Shown one piece after another: positions 45,388 through 55,079 of a stretch of 64,000 nucleotides of DNA. Source of the DNA: Gracilimonas sp040117685 (GTDB lineage Bacteria; Bacteroidota; Rhodothermia; Balneolales; Balneolaceae); contig NZ_JBEDYP020000004.1 in the NCBI RefSeq assembly GCF_040117685.2, positions 1 to 64,000 on the forward strand, in the 5' to 3' direction. The position numbers were made by a program, and so were the translations under genes. How positions within the stretch are numbered: the stretch's first letter is position 1; each line of letters begins with the position of its first letter. The notes below the pieces were generated by a model. It was not told the DNA's origin. It saw nothing but the letters and a program-made list of their open reading frames with translations, and made no database searches.

Positions 45388-45545
45388 GTTTCGTTGTTTC
45401 GAAAGGGCTGCAAATTTACAAGGATTCCCATCCAGATAAAAGCACTTTTTAACGGTTCCTGAAAACAGGAAACCCGTACAAGCTACTTTGCATGCACAGG
45501 CTCCTTTCACTCATTAAGATTTAGTATTGATTTGATTGACATCCG

Positions 45546-46508
45546 CTAATCCGGACGCAGTGTCATCAGTGGTTTTTTGAGATGTTGTGCCACGATGGCT
45601 GTGGTTGAGCCCAGAAGTATGCGGGCTATGCCGGTTCGTCCATGGGTGCTCATAACCACCATATCGGCACTGTTGTTAGCATAATCGCAGATTTCAGTAT
45701 GGGCTGAGAATCCTTTCTTCACAATGCTTACAAACTTCACGGATGCCGAACCGCTCTCGGTTTCTCGCACAAGCAGGTCTTCAAAATTTACACCGGTACG
45801 CTGGATACTGAATCCCAACTCCGGATGTTTTTCGAAGTATTTGTTGATATTTTTAATAAGTGAATGATAGACCTTAGGATTGTCTTCCAGGGAAATCGGC
45901 ATTAGCTCCATACTCAATGAGTAAGGTTCAATAATATGCATCAATGTGATGCTTGCGTCAAAGGCATGGGCAAAATCAAAGGCCTCAACTAATGGTGCCA
46001 CCGAGTCGCCGGAACCATCCATCGGAACCAGGATTTCATGGATATCATTTTCAGAGAAAGACCCATCTATACTTAATACTGGCTTTTCGCTATATCGAAT
46101 TACTCTCTCAGTTACATGGCTGCGAACTTCATCCGAAACATGGCCTCCTTTGTTGCTCATAATGACCAAATCATACTGGCTTTCATTGGCCTTATTCGCA
46201 ATTACCTGAGAAGGCTTACGCCCCACAAGGTTGATCAACTGTCCGCGATGCTCTTTGGGGATATATTCCTCAGCGATTTCATGAAGTTTGTCGTTCGCTG
46301 TTTTGAGCACTTTGGGATACAGATCCTTTTCCATATCAAACGGTACACCCAAATGCTGCATGCTTTCATCATAATAGCTCATTAGCGGAATCACGTGGAT
46401 GAGATCTACGGTGCTGTCGTACATCTCTACAAATTTAGCCGCCATTTTAACCGCTTCAAGAGAAGCTTCAGAAAAATCGGTAGGGACTAAGATATGACTG
46501 GCTTTCAT
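45546..46508 (-). CDS. Two-domain universal stress protein
   Basis: The 320-residue protein has two UspA domains (about 1-150 and 155-320). The second keeps the nucleotide-binding G-2x-G-9x-G-S/T pattern near STHGRTGIARILLGSTTAIV; the first has MSNKGGHVSDEVRSHVTERV in the same place. Both start with an ILVPTDFSEAS or ILVPMDGSGDS strand. UspA proteins help cells during starvation and stress, though their exact action is unclear. It is the first chromosomal gene right of the tRNA and is separate from the next unit. Confidence 0.9.
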   Translation of the reverse strand: MKASHILVPTDFSEASLEAVKMAAKFVEMYDSTVDLIHVIPLMSYYDESMQHLGVPFDMEKDLYPKVLKTANDKLHEIAEEYIPKEHRGQLINLVGRKPSQVIANKANESQYDLVIMSNKGGHVSDEVRSHVTERVIRYSEKPVLSIDGSFSENDIHEILVPMDGSGDSVAPLVEAFDFAHAFDASITLMHIIEPYSLSMELMPISLEDNPKVYHSLIKNINKYFEKHPELGFSIQRTGVNFEDLLVRETESGSASVKFVSIVKKGFSAHTEICDYANNSADMVVMSTHGRTGIARILLGSTTAIVAQHLKKPLMTLRPD

Positions 46509-46599
46509 AACAACCTCCTCTGTTATTAGTTGTTAGCAGAAGGTAGGTATTTATTATGAAGGTTGAATGAAGAAAATGCCCTTTTAACCAGTTTAACCG

Positions 46600-47643
46600 C
46601 TATTGAAATACCGTTTCGAACTTCTCTCCTCTTCTTTCTCCGATGCATTTACTTCGGCCAAGTCCTGCAGAGATGATTTTCTGCACCAATTCTTCTTCAT
46701 CAGATATTTCGGGTAAAGTCAGGATCTGACCATTATCGATCCAGTCTGATAAAGTTTGTGTAAAGTTCTGACCTATTTGATAAACCACTGTTCCTCCCAA
46801 TTCAATTAAAGCGGCCGCATTGCATAACTGTTCATACTGGTTTTTGATGGGTATGGTGAGCAGCTTCTTACCCAGAAACATAGCTTCAGAGGTGGTTTCG
46901 AATCCGGTTGCAGAGACAATCCCCAGGCAACTTTCAATACTTTCCAGAAACGTTTCGTCCCCAACCGGGTGCACTTTCACATTTCCTTTTGTATAAACCT
47001 CTTCACAGTTTGGAGAAAAAAGGTGCCATTCTACTTTCTGAACCTGATTAAAAATACTGCACAGCGTTTCATGATCGAAGGCCGGGAGGTAAACGGTGAT
47101 GTGACTTCCCGGAACAGGATTCAAATTTCGGATTTGCCGGCGAATGATGGGCGGTTCAATAAAGTCGTCGTATTGCAGGTAATGGGAACCCACAGCTGCA
47201 TTAGAGGGGGCAAAGTGCTTCATCACCTGCTCTGCCACCAACGATTTTTTCTCAGGCCGGGGTACCTTTTCAGATAAAAATGAAGCTTGATGACTGATGG
47301 CAACACAAGGAATTCCAACTCCATTGGCGGCCCATGCGGTCACCGGCTCAAAGTCATTCACCACAAAATCATAGTCTTCAATGGGAAGTGCCTGCATATC
47401 CCGCAAAAACTCTACGGGGTGCAGATTTAAAGCAGTTTCCACCATATCCACGCTTCCATTATTATCATATGCCAGACTCAAACCACGGGCTTTATATGCA
47501 ATCTCTCCGTCAATATTCATTTTGTAGTTATAGCCACTTACAAGTACATCCACTTCAGCATATTCCCGAAGCTTGGGCAGAACCACACGTGCCCGGCTAA
47601 TATGTCCGTGTCCGGTACCCTGAATGCCATAAAGTATTTTCAT
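46600..47643 (-). CDS. MJ1255-type glycosyltransferase
   Basis: The 347-residue protein begins KILYGIQGTGHGHISRA, the start of GT-B transferases in the MurG-like MJ1255/VC2487 group, with a later donor-site segment (GIVSATGFETTSEAMFLGKKLLTIPIKNQYEQ). It is cytosolic or membrane-associated. Its acceptor is unknown. It overlaps the metallophosphatase gene by four bases, a pairing found in other bacteria, so the two may act in one cell-envelope glycolipid pathway. Confidence 0.8.
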   Translation of the reverse strand: MKILYGIQGTGHGHISRARVVLPKLREYAEVDVLVSGYNYKMNIDGEIAYKARGLSLAYDNNGSVDMVETALNLHPVEFLRDMQALPIEDYDFVVNDFEPVTAWAANGVGIPCVAISHQASFLSEKVPRPEKKSLVAEQVMKHFAPSNAAVGSHYLQYDDFIEPPIIRRQIRNLNPVPGSHITVYLPAFDHETLCSIFNQVQKVEWHLFSPNCEEVYTKGNVKVHPVGDETFLESIESCLGIVSATGFETTSEAMFLGKKLLTIPIKNQYEQLCNAAALIELGGTVVYQIGQNFTQTLSDWIDNGQILTLPEISDEEELVQKIISAGLGRSKCIGERRGEKFETVFQ

Positions 47644-48455
47644 CCGATCATTAGTTTCTTATCGAGCGTATGTGTTTTTATCAGCTGATTTATGCGTGGG
47701 TTTTCCAGCAAAAATTCATCCTCTGCATATCGATATAAGCTCCATTCATTACCGTCATATTCCAGGCAAGTCAGATTCTCTACCCAGTCGCCCGAATTGA
47801 GGTATATTACCGATCCCTGATCGTTCTCATACCCGCGAATTTTAGGTTGGTGGATATGCCCGCACACTACATAATCATAGCCTTCAGCAATGGCCAGTTC
47901 CATAGCCGTTACTTCAAAATCGTCTATAAAATTGACCGCATGCTTTACACTGTCTTTTATTTTTTTGGAGAGCGAGAATTTACCGTACCCCAGCTTCTCA
48001 GTGATGTAATTCATCCACCGGTTCAGCAAAATCAGTAGTTCGTATCCATGACCACCCATTTTGGCTATCCATTTGCTGTGCTTCATGGTTACATCAAAAA
48101 TATCTCCGTGAAAGAACCAGACTTTTTCCCCGTTCAGCTCAAGCACCAGCTTGTCTCTGATGAACAAAGGGCCAAGCTGAAGGCTGGATACCTTCCGTAA
48201 GGTTTCGTCATGGTTACCCGTCAAATAATAGATATCTACACCATTGGTCATCATAGTAATTAGCGTACGGATGACGTGCATGTGAGCTTCGGGCCAATAA
48301 TATTTGCGGAAATTCCACATATCCACGAAGTCACCGTTTAAAATGACTCGCTTTGGGTCGATGGAATTAAGATATTGAACCAGTTCGATAGCATGGCAAC
48401 CAATGGTTCCGAGGTGAACGTCTGATATAACTACGGTATCGAGTGATCTTTTCAT
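47640..48455 (-). CDS. Calcineurin-like phosphoesterase, LpxH-related
   Basis: The 271-residue enzyme has the metallophosphatase signature set: DVHLGT (about 12-17), GDFVDMW, GNHDET, HGD and GHIH (VVCGHIHQPK). It resembles UDP-2,3-diacylglucosamine hydrolases (LpxH/LpxI-like UshA-type proteins), but the substrate is not fixed by these motifs. It is coupled to the glycosyltransferase through an ATGA overlap and is divergent from the OsmC gene. Confidence 0.85.
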   Translation of the reverse strand: MKRSLDTVVISDVHLGTIGCHAIELVQYLNSIDPKRVILNGDFVDMWNFRKYYWPEAHMHVIRTLITMMTNGVDIYYLTGNHDETLRKVSSLQLGPLFIRDKLVLELNGEKVWFFHGDIFDVTMKHSKWIAKMGGHGYELLILLNRWMNYITEKLGYGKFSLSKKIKDSVKHAVNFIDDFEVTAMELAIAEGYDYVVCGHIHQPKIRGYENDQGSVIYLNSGDWVENLTCLEYDGNEWSLYRYAEDEFLLENPRINQLIKTHTLDKKLMIG

Positions 48456-48551
48456 AGCCTGTTGATGATTATTTGGGACAAAGATCGCCCGCCTATGTTA
48501 TCTTGGGTTATCCCAAGTGTTATGAATTGATTAGATGATTGTTATGGAATT

Positions 48552-48630
48552 ATGAATCTTAAATTTTAAATGCTAAATGTTAAGTTCTTTCAAGAACGAG
48601 ACATACTGTCATTTAAAATTTAACATTCAT
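48552..48630. repeat. 21-bp inverted repeat in the osmC upstream region
   Basis: The 21 bases at 48552-48572 and 48610-48630 are inverted copies with one mismatch. Between them lies a second dyad, GTTCTT-TC-AAGAAC (48584-48597). The whole forms a long AT-rich stem-loop between two divergent genes. Its place suggests control of the osmC or phosphatase promoters, or a dispersed repeat. Confidence 0.6.
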
Positions 48631-48647
48631 CATTTAACATTTCTGAA

Positions 48648-49097
48648 ATGAGTGAAGAAAACGCAAAGAAGATTGTCCACGTCCACCTTCCGGAAAAGGA
48701 AAAGTTCAAAACCACACTGACTGCTGGGAAGCACGAATTACTCGCCGATGAACCCGAACATGTGGATGGAGGAAAGAATATGGGACCCGACCCTTACGAC
48801 TACCTGTTGATGGGGTTAGGCTCCTGCACGCTTATGACGATAAAAATGTATGCGGAACGTAAAAACTGGCCGCTGGAAGATGTATATTTGGAACTTCGTC
48901 ACAACAAGCGCCATGATGAAGATTGTGAGAACTGCGAAGACCCAGAAAGCAAAATTGACGTAATCGAAAAAGAGCTGATTATTAAAGGCGACTTAAGCCG
49001 GGAACAGCTGGACAAACTTCTGGATATATCCAAAAAATGCCCGGTTCACCGTACGCTCGAGTCTGATATCCGAATTGAAAGTTCAGTAAGCAATTAA
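48648..49097 (+). CDS. OsmC-family peroxiredoxin-like protein
   Basis: The 149-residue protein shows OsmC features: GKHELLADEPEHVDGGKNMGPDPYDYLLMGLGSCT with the first catalytic Cys, and the second Cys in KKCPVHRTLE. The two Cys reduce organic hydroperoxides. It acts in the cytosol. DUF1684 follows after eight bases, so the two are probably co-transcribed. The repeated stem before it may affect expression. The product is not specific enough for the OsmC versus Ohr choice, though HRTLE is more YhfA/OsmC-like. Confidence 0.88.
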   Translation: MSEENAKKIVHVHLPEKEKFKTTLTAGKHELLADEPEHVDGGKNMGPDPYDYLLMGLGSCTLMTIKMYAERKNWPLEDVYLELRHNKRHDEDCENCEDPESKIDVIEKELIIKGDLSREQLDKLLDISKKCPVHRTLESDIRIESSVSN

Positions 49098-49105
49098 ATC
49101 CAATT

Positions 49106-49729
49106 ATGGTGTATCGAACTCTATTATTTATCGCTGTTCTGTTTTTTGGTGGAATGAGTGTTGCTGTAGGAAAACAGTCGGATTCAATTATTATAAGTGA
49201 AATCGAATCCCATCGGGATTCTTTAGATCAGGCCTTTCAGAACCGGGGAACCTCGCCGTTGAAGGAAGAGGACTTTGAGGAGTTTTCCGGACTGGATTAC
49301 TTCCCCATCAACCTGGACTATTATACCAAGGCAAAGTTTGTAAGAACTACCAACCAACCGGCATTTGGTATGCCAACCACCACTTCAGAAGTTAAAACCT
49401 ATGAGAAGTACGGGGAGCTTCATTTTTCTATTTATGGACGGACTGTTTCCTTAGATGTATTTCAAAGTCACGAGCTCAGGGAAACGGAGAAGTATAAAAA
49501 CTACCTGTTCTTGCCTTTCAGGGATAAAACCAATGGAGACGAAACCTACGGCGGTGGGCGCTACCTCGAGATGTGGATCCCCAATAGTGATTCAGTAATC
49601 ATTGACTTTAACAAAGCTTACAACCCCTATTGTGTATATAACTCCACGTATTCCTGTCCGCTCGTGCCCAAACAAAACCGAATGGATGTTCCGGTGTATG
49701 CCGGGGTGAAGGATTTTAAACAGGAATAA
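49106..49729 (+). CDS. DUF1684 secreted protein
   Basis: The 207-residue product has a signal peptide (MVYRTLLFIAVLFFGGMSVAVG) and the DUF1684 body: HRDSLDQAFQNRGTSPLKEED, FSGLDYFPIN, FLPFRDKTNGDETYGGGRYLE, and DFNKAYNPYCVYNSTYSCPL. These conserved Cys and aromatic residues mark the family, whose function is not known. It follows the OsmC gene by eight bases and converges with gcvP after 229 bases that hold two hairpins. Confidence 0.85.
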   Translation: MVYRTLLFIAVLFFGGMSVAVGKQSDSIIISEIESHRDSLDQAFQNRGTSPLKEEDFEEFSGLDYFPINLDYYTKAKFVRTTNQPAFGMPTTTSEVKTYEKYGELHFSIYGRTVSLDVFQSHELRETEKYKNYLFLPFRDKTNGDETYGGGRYLEMWIPNSDSVIIDFNKAYNPYCVYNSTYSCPLVPKQNRMDVPVYAGVKDFKQE

Positions 49730-49756
49730 GAATTACAGTTCCTTCCAAAACTTTCG

Positions 49757-49873
49757 CTCCGACGCAGAGCGATCGGAGCGAGTTGAAAATCCTGTTATTC
49801 CTACAATCCCACACATCAAGGTTCAAAAAAAGTAAGCCATAAACACCAACAAGATTCCCGCCTTCGCGGGAAT
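49757..49873. repeat. Two hairpins between DUF1684 and gcvP
   Basis: CGCTCCGA at 49757-49764 pairs with TCGGAGCG at 49775-49782. ATTCCCGC at 49854-49861 pairs with GCGGGAAT at 49866-49873 around a CTTC loop. The latter is a common REP-like sequence in many genomes. They sit between convergent genes and may end transcription or be dispersed repeats; there is no strong T-run. Confidence 0.65.
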
Positions 49874-49958
49874 GACATCAGCTCTTTCTTATTTCAGGGT
49901 CTACAAAGAACCTTTCAGCTTTAAATGTTGGATGTTCCTTGTTCGATGTTTTCCCGTT

Positions 49959-52853
49959 CTACACGGCTTCGATGCCCTCTTCATAAGCAGACATCGGGAT
50001 ACAGGAGCACACCAGGTTACGATCGCCATAGGCATCATCAACGCGGGAAACAGAAGGCCAGAATTTATCATATTTAAGATCTTCAAGCGGGAACGCTCCT
50101 TTTTCTCGGGAGTAACTTCGGTTCCAGTCATCCGCTATAATTACGCGCTGTGTGTGCGGGGCATGCTTCAACACATTGTCTTCTTTGTCGGCAAGGCCAT
50201 CTTCAATTTCCTGAATCTCTTTACGGATGGAAATCATTGCTTCGCAGAACCGATCCAGCTCCTCAACTGATTCACTTTCAGTAGGCTCAATCATCAGTGT
50301 ACCCGGTACCGGGAAACTCATGGTTGGGGCATGGAAGCCGTAATCCATCAGACGTTTCGCTACATCTACGGATTCAATTCCTGCCGATTGTTTAAACGGA
50401 CGAAGATCCACAATAAACTCATGCGCAGAACGGCCTGTTTTTCCGGTGTACAGAATTTCATAATGATCTTTAAGACGATCCTTCAGGTAGTTGGCATTCA
50501 GAATGGCGTATTTAGTGGCATCCGTTAGCCCGTTTACACCCATCATACGAATGTACGCATAGGATATCGTAAGAATGCTTGCGCTTCCCCAGGGTGCTGC
50601 CGAAATCGCATTCACTCCTTTTTCACCGCCGGTTTTGATTACCGTGTGTGATGGCAGGAATGGCGTTAGATGCTCAGCCACTCCGATCGGCCCCATTCCC
50701 GGTCCCCCGCCGCCATGCGGGATGCAGAAGGTTTTATGCAGGTTCAGGTGGCAAACATCGGCTCCGATTTCACCGGGACTGGTCAAACCAACCTGTGCAT
50801 TCATGTTTGCACCATCCATATAAACTTGTCCGCCATGTTTGTGAATGATTTCACAGAAGTCTTTCACTTTATGTTCAAACACTCCGTGTGTAGAAGGATA
50901 AGTGATCATCAAAGCAGCCAGGCGATCACTGTATTTTTCAGCTTTAGCTTCCAGGTCATCGCTGGAGATGTTTCCGTGACTGTCGGTTTTGACCACAACC
51001 ACATCCATGCCGGCCATTACTGCACTGGCTGGATTAGTTCCATGAGCGGATGAAGGAATCAGCGCCACATTTCTGTGATCATCACCATTGGCTTTGTGAT
51101 AAGCCCGGATGGTCATCAATCCGGCATATTCTCCCTGAGCTCCCGAGTTGGGCTGAAGCGACATCCCTGCAAAACCGGTAATCTCACAGAGCCACTCGTT
51201 CAATTCATCAAATAACTGCGTGTAACCTTCCGCCTGCTCTCTCGGTGCAAAAGGATGTATTTGACCAAATTCAGGCCACGTCACCGGAATCATTTCGGCT
51301 GTAGCATTCAGCTTCATGGTACAGGAGCCAAGCGAAATCATGGAATGTACCAGCGAGAGGTCTTTATTCTCCAGTCGCTTCATATAGCGAAGCATTTCAT
51401 GCTCTGAATGGTATAGGTTGAAAACAGGGTGGTCGAGATAATCAGTTTGGCGGGCCAGGTTTTCGGGATAATCCACTTTCACCTTCTTAGATTCAGCCTG
51501 CACATCAAAACTGTTATCCTTACCAAGCGCTTCTGCAAAAATAGCCAACACCAGTTCGGCGTCTTCGAGATTTTTAGCTTCATCGAAAGAAAGACCAATG
51601 GTGTTTTCATCCACATAGCGAAAGTTCACCTCCTGTTTTTCAGCTACCGCCTTCACTTTGGAGGCATTTTCCTTAACCGTCAGGGTGTCAAAATAGGTTT
51701 CTGTTTGAACCTCCACTCCCATTTTTTCCAATCCGGCTTTAGTCAGCTTGGTCAAGCCGTGAATTTTGGAAGCAATCTTCTTCAGTCCTTCCGGCCCATG
51801 GTAAACGGCATACATGCCGGCCATCACCCCAAGCAAAACCTGGGCGGTACAAATATTCGAAGTGGCCTTTTCCCGACGAATGTGTTGTTCACGGGTTTGC
51901 AGTGCCATACGATAAGCCGGTTTACCTTCCGCATCCTGAGTTACTCCAATGATGCGTCCCGGAATTTTTCGCTGAAAATCTTCTTTGGTGGCAAAGTAAG
52001 CGGCGTGGGGTCCTCCATATCCCATCGGCACCCCAAATCGCTGTGATGAACCGACTACTACATCGGCACCCATTTCGCCCGGAGCTTTCAATAACGTCAG
52101 GCTCAGTAAATCTGCAGCTACCACAGCATACACATCGTGCTCGTGCGCTGCCTCAATAATGCTCGTGTAATCTTCCACACTTCCATCGGTTGCCGGATAC
52201 TGAAGCAGGATTCCAAATAATTCCGGATCTGTTACATCCAGCTCATGGTGGTCTCCAACTCTAACTTCTACCCCAATCGGCTCTGCTCTTGTTTGTAACA
52301 CTTCGATGGTTTGAGGATGGCACAACTCCGAAACAAAAAATACTTCCGCATCTTTACGCTTCTTACCTCGTCGCTGTCCGTACAGCATACTCATGGCTTC
52401 CGCGGCCGCTGTTCCCTCATCCAGCAAAGAAGCATTAGCCAGCTCCATCCCGGTAAGGTCGCTGACAGTAGTTTGAAAATTAATCAGTGCCTCCAGCCGG
52501 CCCTGGGCAATCTCAGCCTGGTAGGGTGTGTAGGCGGTGTACCAACCCGGATTCTCGAGGATATTTCTTTTAATGACATTGGGAACAAGGGTATCGTAGT
52601 AGCCCATGCCAATAAACGACTTGTGGATTATATTTTTGGAAGCCAGTTTTTTGAATTCCGTCAGAAAATCATGTTCACTTAATGCCTCAGGAAGATCCAT
52701 AGGCTTGTCCAGACGAATGCCTTCGGGTATAGTCTCATCAATCAGCTTATCAACAGAATCGGCTTTGATAACCTCCAGCATTTTTTGGGTTGATTCCTGA
52801 GTGGGTCCGTTATGGCGGCGGGCAAATACTTCTTTCTCGAAATTAATGTCCAT
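49959..52853 (-). CDS. gcvP: Glycine dehydrogenase (decarboxylating), P-protein
   Basis: The 964-residue enzyme is the full-length fused P-protein of the glycine cleavage system. It decarboxylates glycine with pyridoxal phosphate and passes the aminomethyl group to GcvH. Landmarks are FARRHNGPT, FIGMGYYDTLVPNVI, NPGWYTAYTPYQAEIAQGRL and the PLP lysine K707 in NLHKTFCIPHGGGG. Other cleavage-system genes are not adjacent. It is divergent from the Ig/LVIVD gene, with about 217 bases between them in which I see no glycine riboswitch. Confidence 0.95.
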   Translation of the reverse strand: MDINFEKEVFARRHNGPTQESTQKMLEVIKADSVDKLIDETIPEGIRLDKPMDLPEALSEHDFLTEFKKLASKNIIHKSFIGMGYYDTLVPNVIKRNILENPGWYTAYTPYQAEIAQGRLEALINFQTTVSDLTGMELANASLLDEGTAAAEAMSMLYGQRRGKKRKDAEVFFVSELCHPQTIEVLQTRAEPIGVEVRVGDHHELDVTDPELFGILLQYPATDGSVEDYTSIIEAAHEHDVYAVVAADLLSLTLLKAPGEMGADVVVGSSQRFGVPMGYGGPHAAYFATKEDFQRKIPGRIIGVTQDAEGKPAYRMALQTREQHIRREKATSNICTAQVLLGVMAGMYAVYHGPEGLKKIASKIHGLTKLTKAGLEKMGVEVQTETYFDTLTVKENASKVKAVAEKQEVNFRYVDENTIGLSFDEAKNLEDAELVLAIFAEALGKDNSFDVQAESKKVKVDYPENLARQTDYLDHPVFNLYHSEHEMLRYMKRLENKDLSLVHSMISLGSCTMKLNATAEMIPVTWPEFGQIHPFAPREQAEGYTQLFDELNEWLCEITGFAGMSLQPNSGAQGEYAGLMTIRAYHKANGDDHRNVALIPSSAHGTNPASAVMAGMDVVVVKTDSHGNISSDDLEAKAEKYSDRLAALMITYPSTHGVFEHKVKDFCEIIHKHGGQVYMDGANMNAQVGLTSPGEIGADVCHLNLHKTFCIPHGGGGPGMGPIGVAEHLTPFLPSHTVIKTGGEKGVNAISAAPWGSASILTISYAYIRMMGVNGLTDATKYAILNANYLKDRLKDHYEILYTGKTGRSAHEFIVDLRPFKQSAGIESVDVAKRLMDYGFHAPTMSFPVPGTLMIEPTESESVEELDRFCEAMISIRKEIQEIEDGLADKEDNVLKHAPHTQRVIIADDWNRSYSREKGAFPLEDLKYDKFWPSVSRVDDAYGDRNLVCSCIPMSAYEEGIEAV

Positions 52854-53070
52854 CTAAGTAAGAAAAAATGAGTTGGTTTTGGTTGGTAGGAACAACGAGT
52901 GACAAGAATAAAATTCCTTTATCACATCGAAAAACAGGATTCTGTAAAATAAGGAAAAATGAGTTCAAAAGAGCAGAATTTCAGTCGGGTCATAGTTCAT
53001 TTCTCACTTTTTTTTGATTTATTACAGGTCTTAATAAAAACCACTTATCTATTAACTAATTTTACCTGTC

Positions 53071-55059
53071 ATGGCGAAAGCATTAAAAATTTTAGCCGCT
53101 ATCCTGCTTATTGGTACTACCTCTCTTTTTGCACAGGATGCAAGCTCTTTAAAAATTGTAATCGAACCCGATCCCGTAGAAGTAAAAGTTGGGGATGAAC
53201 TTCAACTTAAAGCCACACTAATGACGGAAGCCGGTGAAGCCCTTCCTGATACTTTGTTGTTCTATTCCCGTAACGGGCGTGACCTGGAAGTTTCCAGAAG
53301 CGGACTTGTTAAAGCTAACAAACCGGGTACCTATTCAGCAATCGTTCTTCGCTCAGGTCCGCGCGACCAGCGAGTGGTTAAACAGTTCGAGATCAATGTT
53401 CCGTATCCGCCTATTGCTAAGGTAGAATTTGTAAATGTACCTGAAAACATTTACTCCAAAACCACCATCGATTTGAATGTACATGTGCTTGATGCGATGG
53501 ACCTGATTCGCGAAAACCCGGACCTGAAGATTTCCAGCGACAATCAATCCGTAGCAATGGTGAGTCATGGTAAGCTGATTGCTCAGAAGCCCGGAAAAGC
53601 TAAAATCACGGCTCAGTCTGAAGGAAAAAAAGCCACGCTAAATGTGACTATAAAGCAAAACCCAACGGCCTCTATTACTATTGGTAATAGCGAAACTGAA
53701 GTCCGAACCGGTGATGTCATTACCTTTGATGCCAAAGCTCTTGGCAATAATGGTAATGAAGTAGATGCACCGATCACCTATTCTTACACCGCTCAGCCGG
53801 ATGATAATCTTGGACAAGGTGCAGAAGGCCAGGTTTCTCAGAACGGGAAATTTGTAGCCAACAAGCCGGGCATTTTCACCCTCACTGCTCGCTCAGGTGA
53901 TGTATTTGAAGAACAAATTATTCGGGTTAAGGACCGAAATGTTCAGCAGGATATTGAATTGGTTGGACATGGTGAAGTCCTTGATGTACACACTTCTGAC
54001 CTCTGGGTTTGGGAAGGCGTGGACGGCAGAGACTACGCTATAACCGGAACCTGGGGAGCAAATGGCGATGCCTATTTCTGGGATGTAACCGACCCGGCTA
54101 ACATTACTCCGATTGACACTGTGCGTGTGGACGCCCGGACTGTTAATGACGTGAAAATATCTGAAGATGGAACCATTGGAGTAATCACTCGTGAAGGTGC
54201 TTCAAATCGTAAGAACGGAATGGTAGTTCTGGATGTAAGTAACCCACGGGATGTTAAAATTCTGTCTGAATATAATGAAGGACTCACCGGCGGTGTTCAC
54301 AACGCTTTCATCTACGAAGATCATGTATATGCGGTGAATAATGGCCGTCGTTATGACATCATCAATATTGAAGACCCGGAAAACCCACAGACCGTTGGGC
54401 GTTTCGAGCTGGATACTCCCGGCCACTCGATCCACGATGTTTGGATTGAAGACGGAATTGCCTACTCCTCCAACTGGAGTGATGGCGTGGTAGCCGTTGA
54501 TATTGGTGCTCAGGAAGGAGAGATGGGAACCGCCGGTGGATCTCCGGAAAACCCGGTTCAGTTGGGAAGTTATTCTTACCCAAGTGGATGGAATCACGCC
54601 GCATTCCCTTTCAAAAGTAAATCAACAGGCGATTTTTACGTAATTGCCGGTGACGAAGCTTTCCCGAATGGACTTCCGTCCAGAAGCAATCCCGTTGCTG
54701 CAGCCGGCTGGATTCATTTTATTCAATTTGATGGCTGGGACAAGCCAACTGAAGTAGCTCGCTACCAGGTTCCTGAAGCCGGTACTCATAATTTCTGGGT
54801 AGTTGACGATCTGCTTTTTGTGGCTTATTACAATGCCGGACTGCGCATCGTTGATATTTCCGGAGAGTTGATGGGGAACCTGTACGATCAGGGACGTGAG
54901 ATTGCCAAATTTGAGCCTACTCATCCTGATGCCCTGGTTCCAAACGCTCCGTTTACATGGGGACCTCAACCATACAAAGGACATATTTTCATTTCTGACT
55001 GGAACTCCGGCTTATGGGCTATCAAACTTGTTGACAAGCCCCAGCAGGGAACCAACTAA
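53071..55059 (+). CDS. Secreted Ig-like and LVIVD-repeat protein
   Basis: The 662-residue protein has a signal peptide (MAKALKILAAILLIGTTSLFAQ). Two or three bacterial Ig-like (BIG2-type) domains fill about 25-295 (VKVGDELQLKATL, KPGKAKITAQ, KPGIFTLTARSG), and a beta-propeller with LVIVD-type repeats fills about 300-655 (DAYFWDVTDPANI, GMVVLDVSNPRDV, RYDIINIEDPENPQ, GLRIVDISG). LVIVD domains are of unknown function and occur on the cell surface. Twenty bases separate it from the YncE-like gene, with which it shares a terminator at 56,228. Confidence 0.75.
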   Translation: MAKALKILAAILLIGTTSLFAQDASSLKIVIEPDPVEVKVGDELQLKATLMTEAGEALPDTLLFYSRNGRDLEVSRSGLVKANKPGTYSAIVLRSGPRDQRVVKQFEINVPYPPIAKVEFVNVPENIYSKTTIDLNVHVLDAMDLIRENPDLKISSDNQSVAMVSHGKLIAQKPGKAKITAQSEGKKATLNVTIKQNPTASITIGNSETEVRTGDVITFDAKALGNNGNEVDAPITYSYTAQPDDNLGQGAEGQVSQNGKFVANKPGIFTLTARSGDVFEEQIIRVKDRNVQQDIELVGHGEVLDVHTSDLWVWEGVDGRDYAITGTWGANGDAYFWDVTDPANITPIDTVRVDARTVNDVKISEDGTIGVITREGASNRKNGMVVLDVSNPRDVKILSEYNEGLTGGVHNAFIYEDHVYAVNNGRRYDIINIEDPENPQTVGRFELDTPGHSIHDVWIEDGIAYSSNWSDGVVAVDIGAQEGEMGTAGGSPENPVQLGSYSYPSGWNHAAFPFKSKSTGDFYVIAGDEAFPNGLPSRSNPVAAAGWIHFIQFDGWDKPTEVARYQVPEAGTHNFWVVDDLLFVAYYNAGLRIVDISGELMGNLYDQGREIAKFEPTHPDALVPNAPFTWGPQPYKGHIFISDWNSGLWAIKLVDKPQQGTN

Positions 55060-55079
55060 ACAAAAGTTATATATAGACT

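Noticed and set aside
45450..45475. Terminator GTTCCTG-AAAA-CAGGAAAC after the universal stress gene
   Set aside because: The hairpin lacks a T-run on the minus strand after the stem, so it is not called a terminator.
52854..53070. Glycine riboswitch before gcvP
   Set aside because: The 217-base interval lacks the conserved paired aptamer segments and is short and AT-rich.
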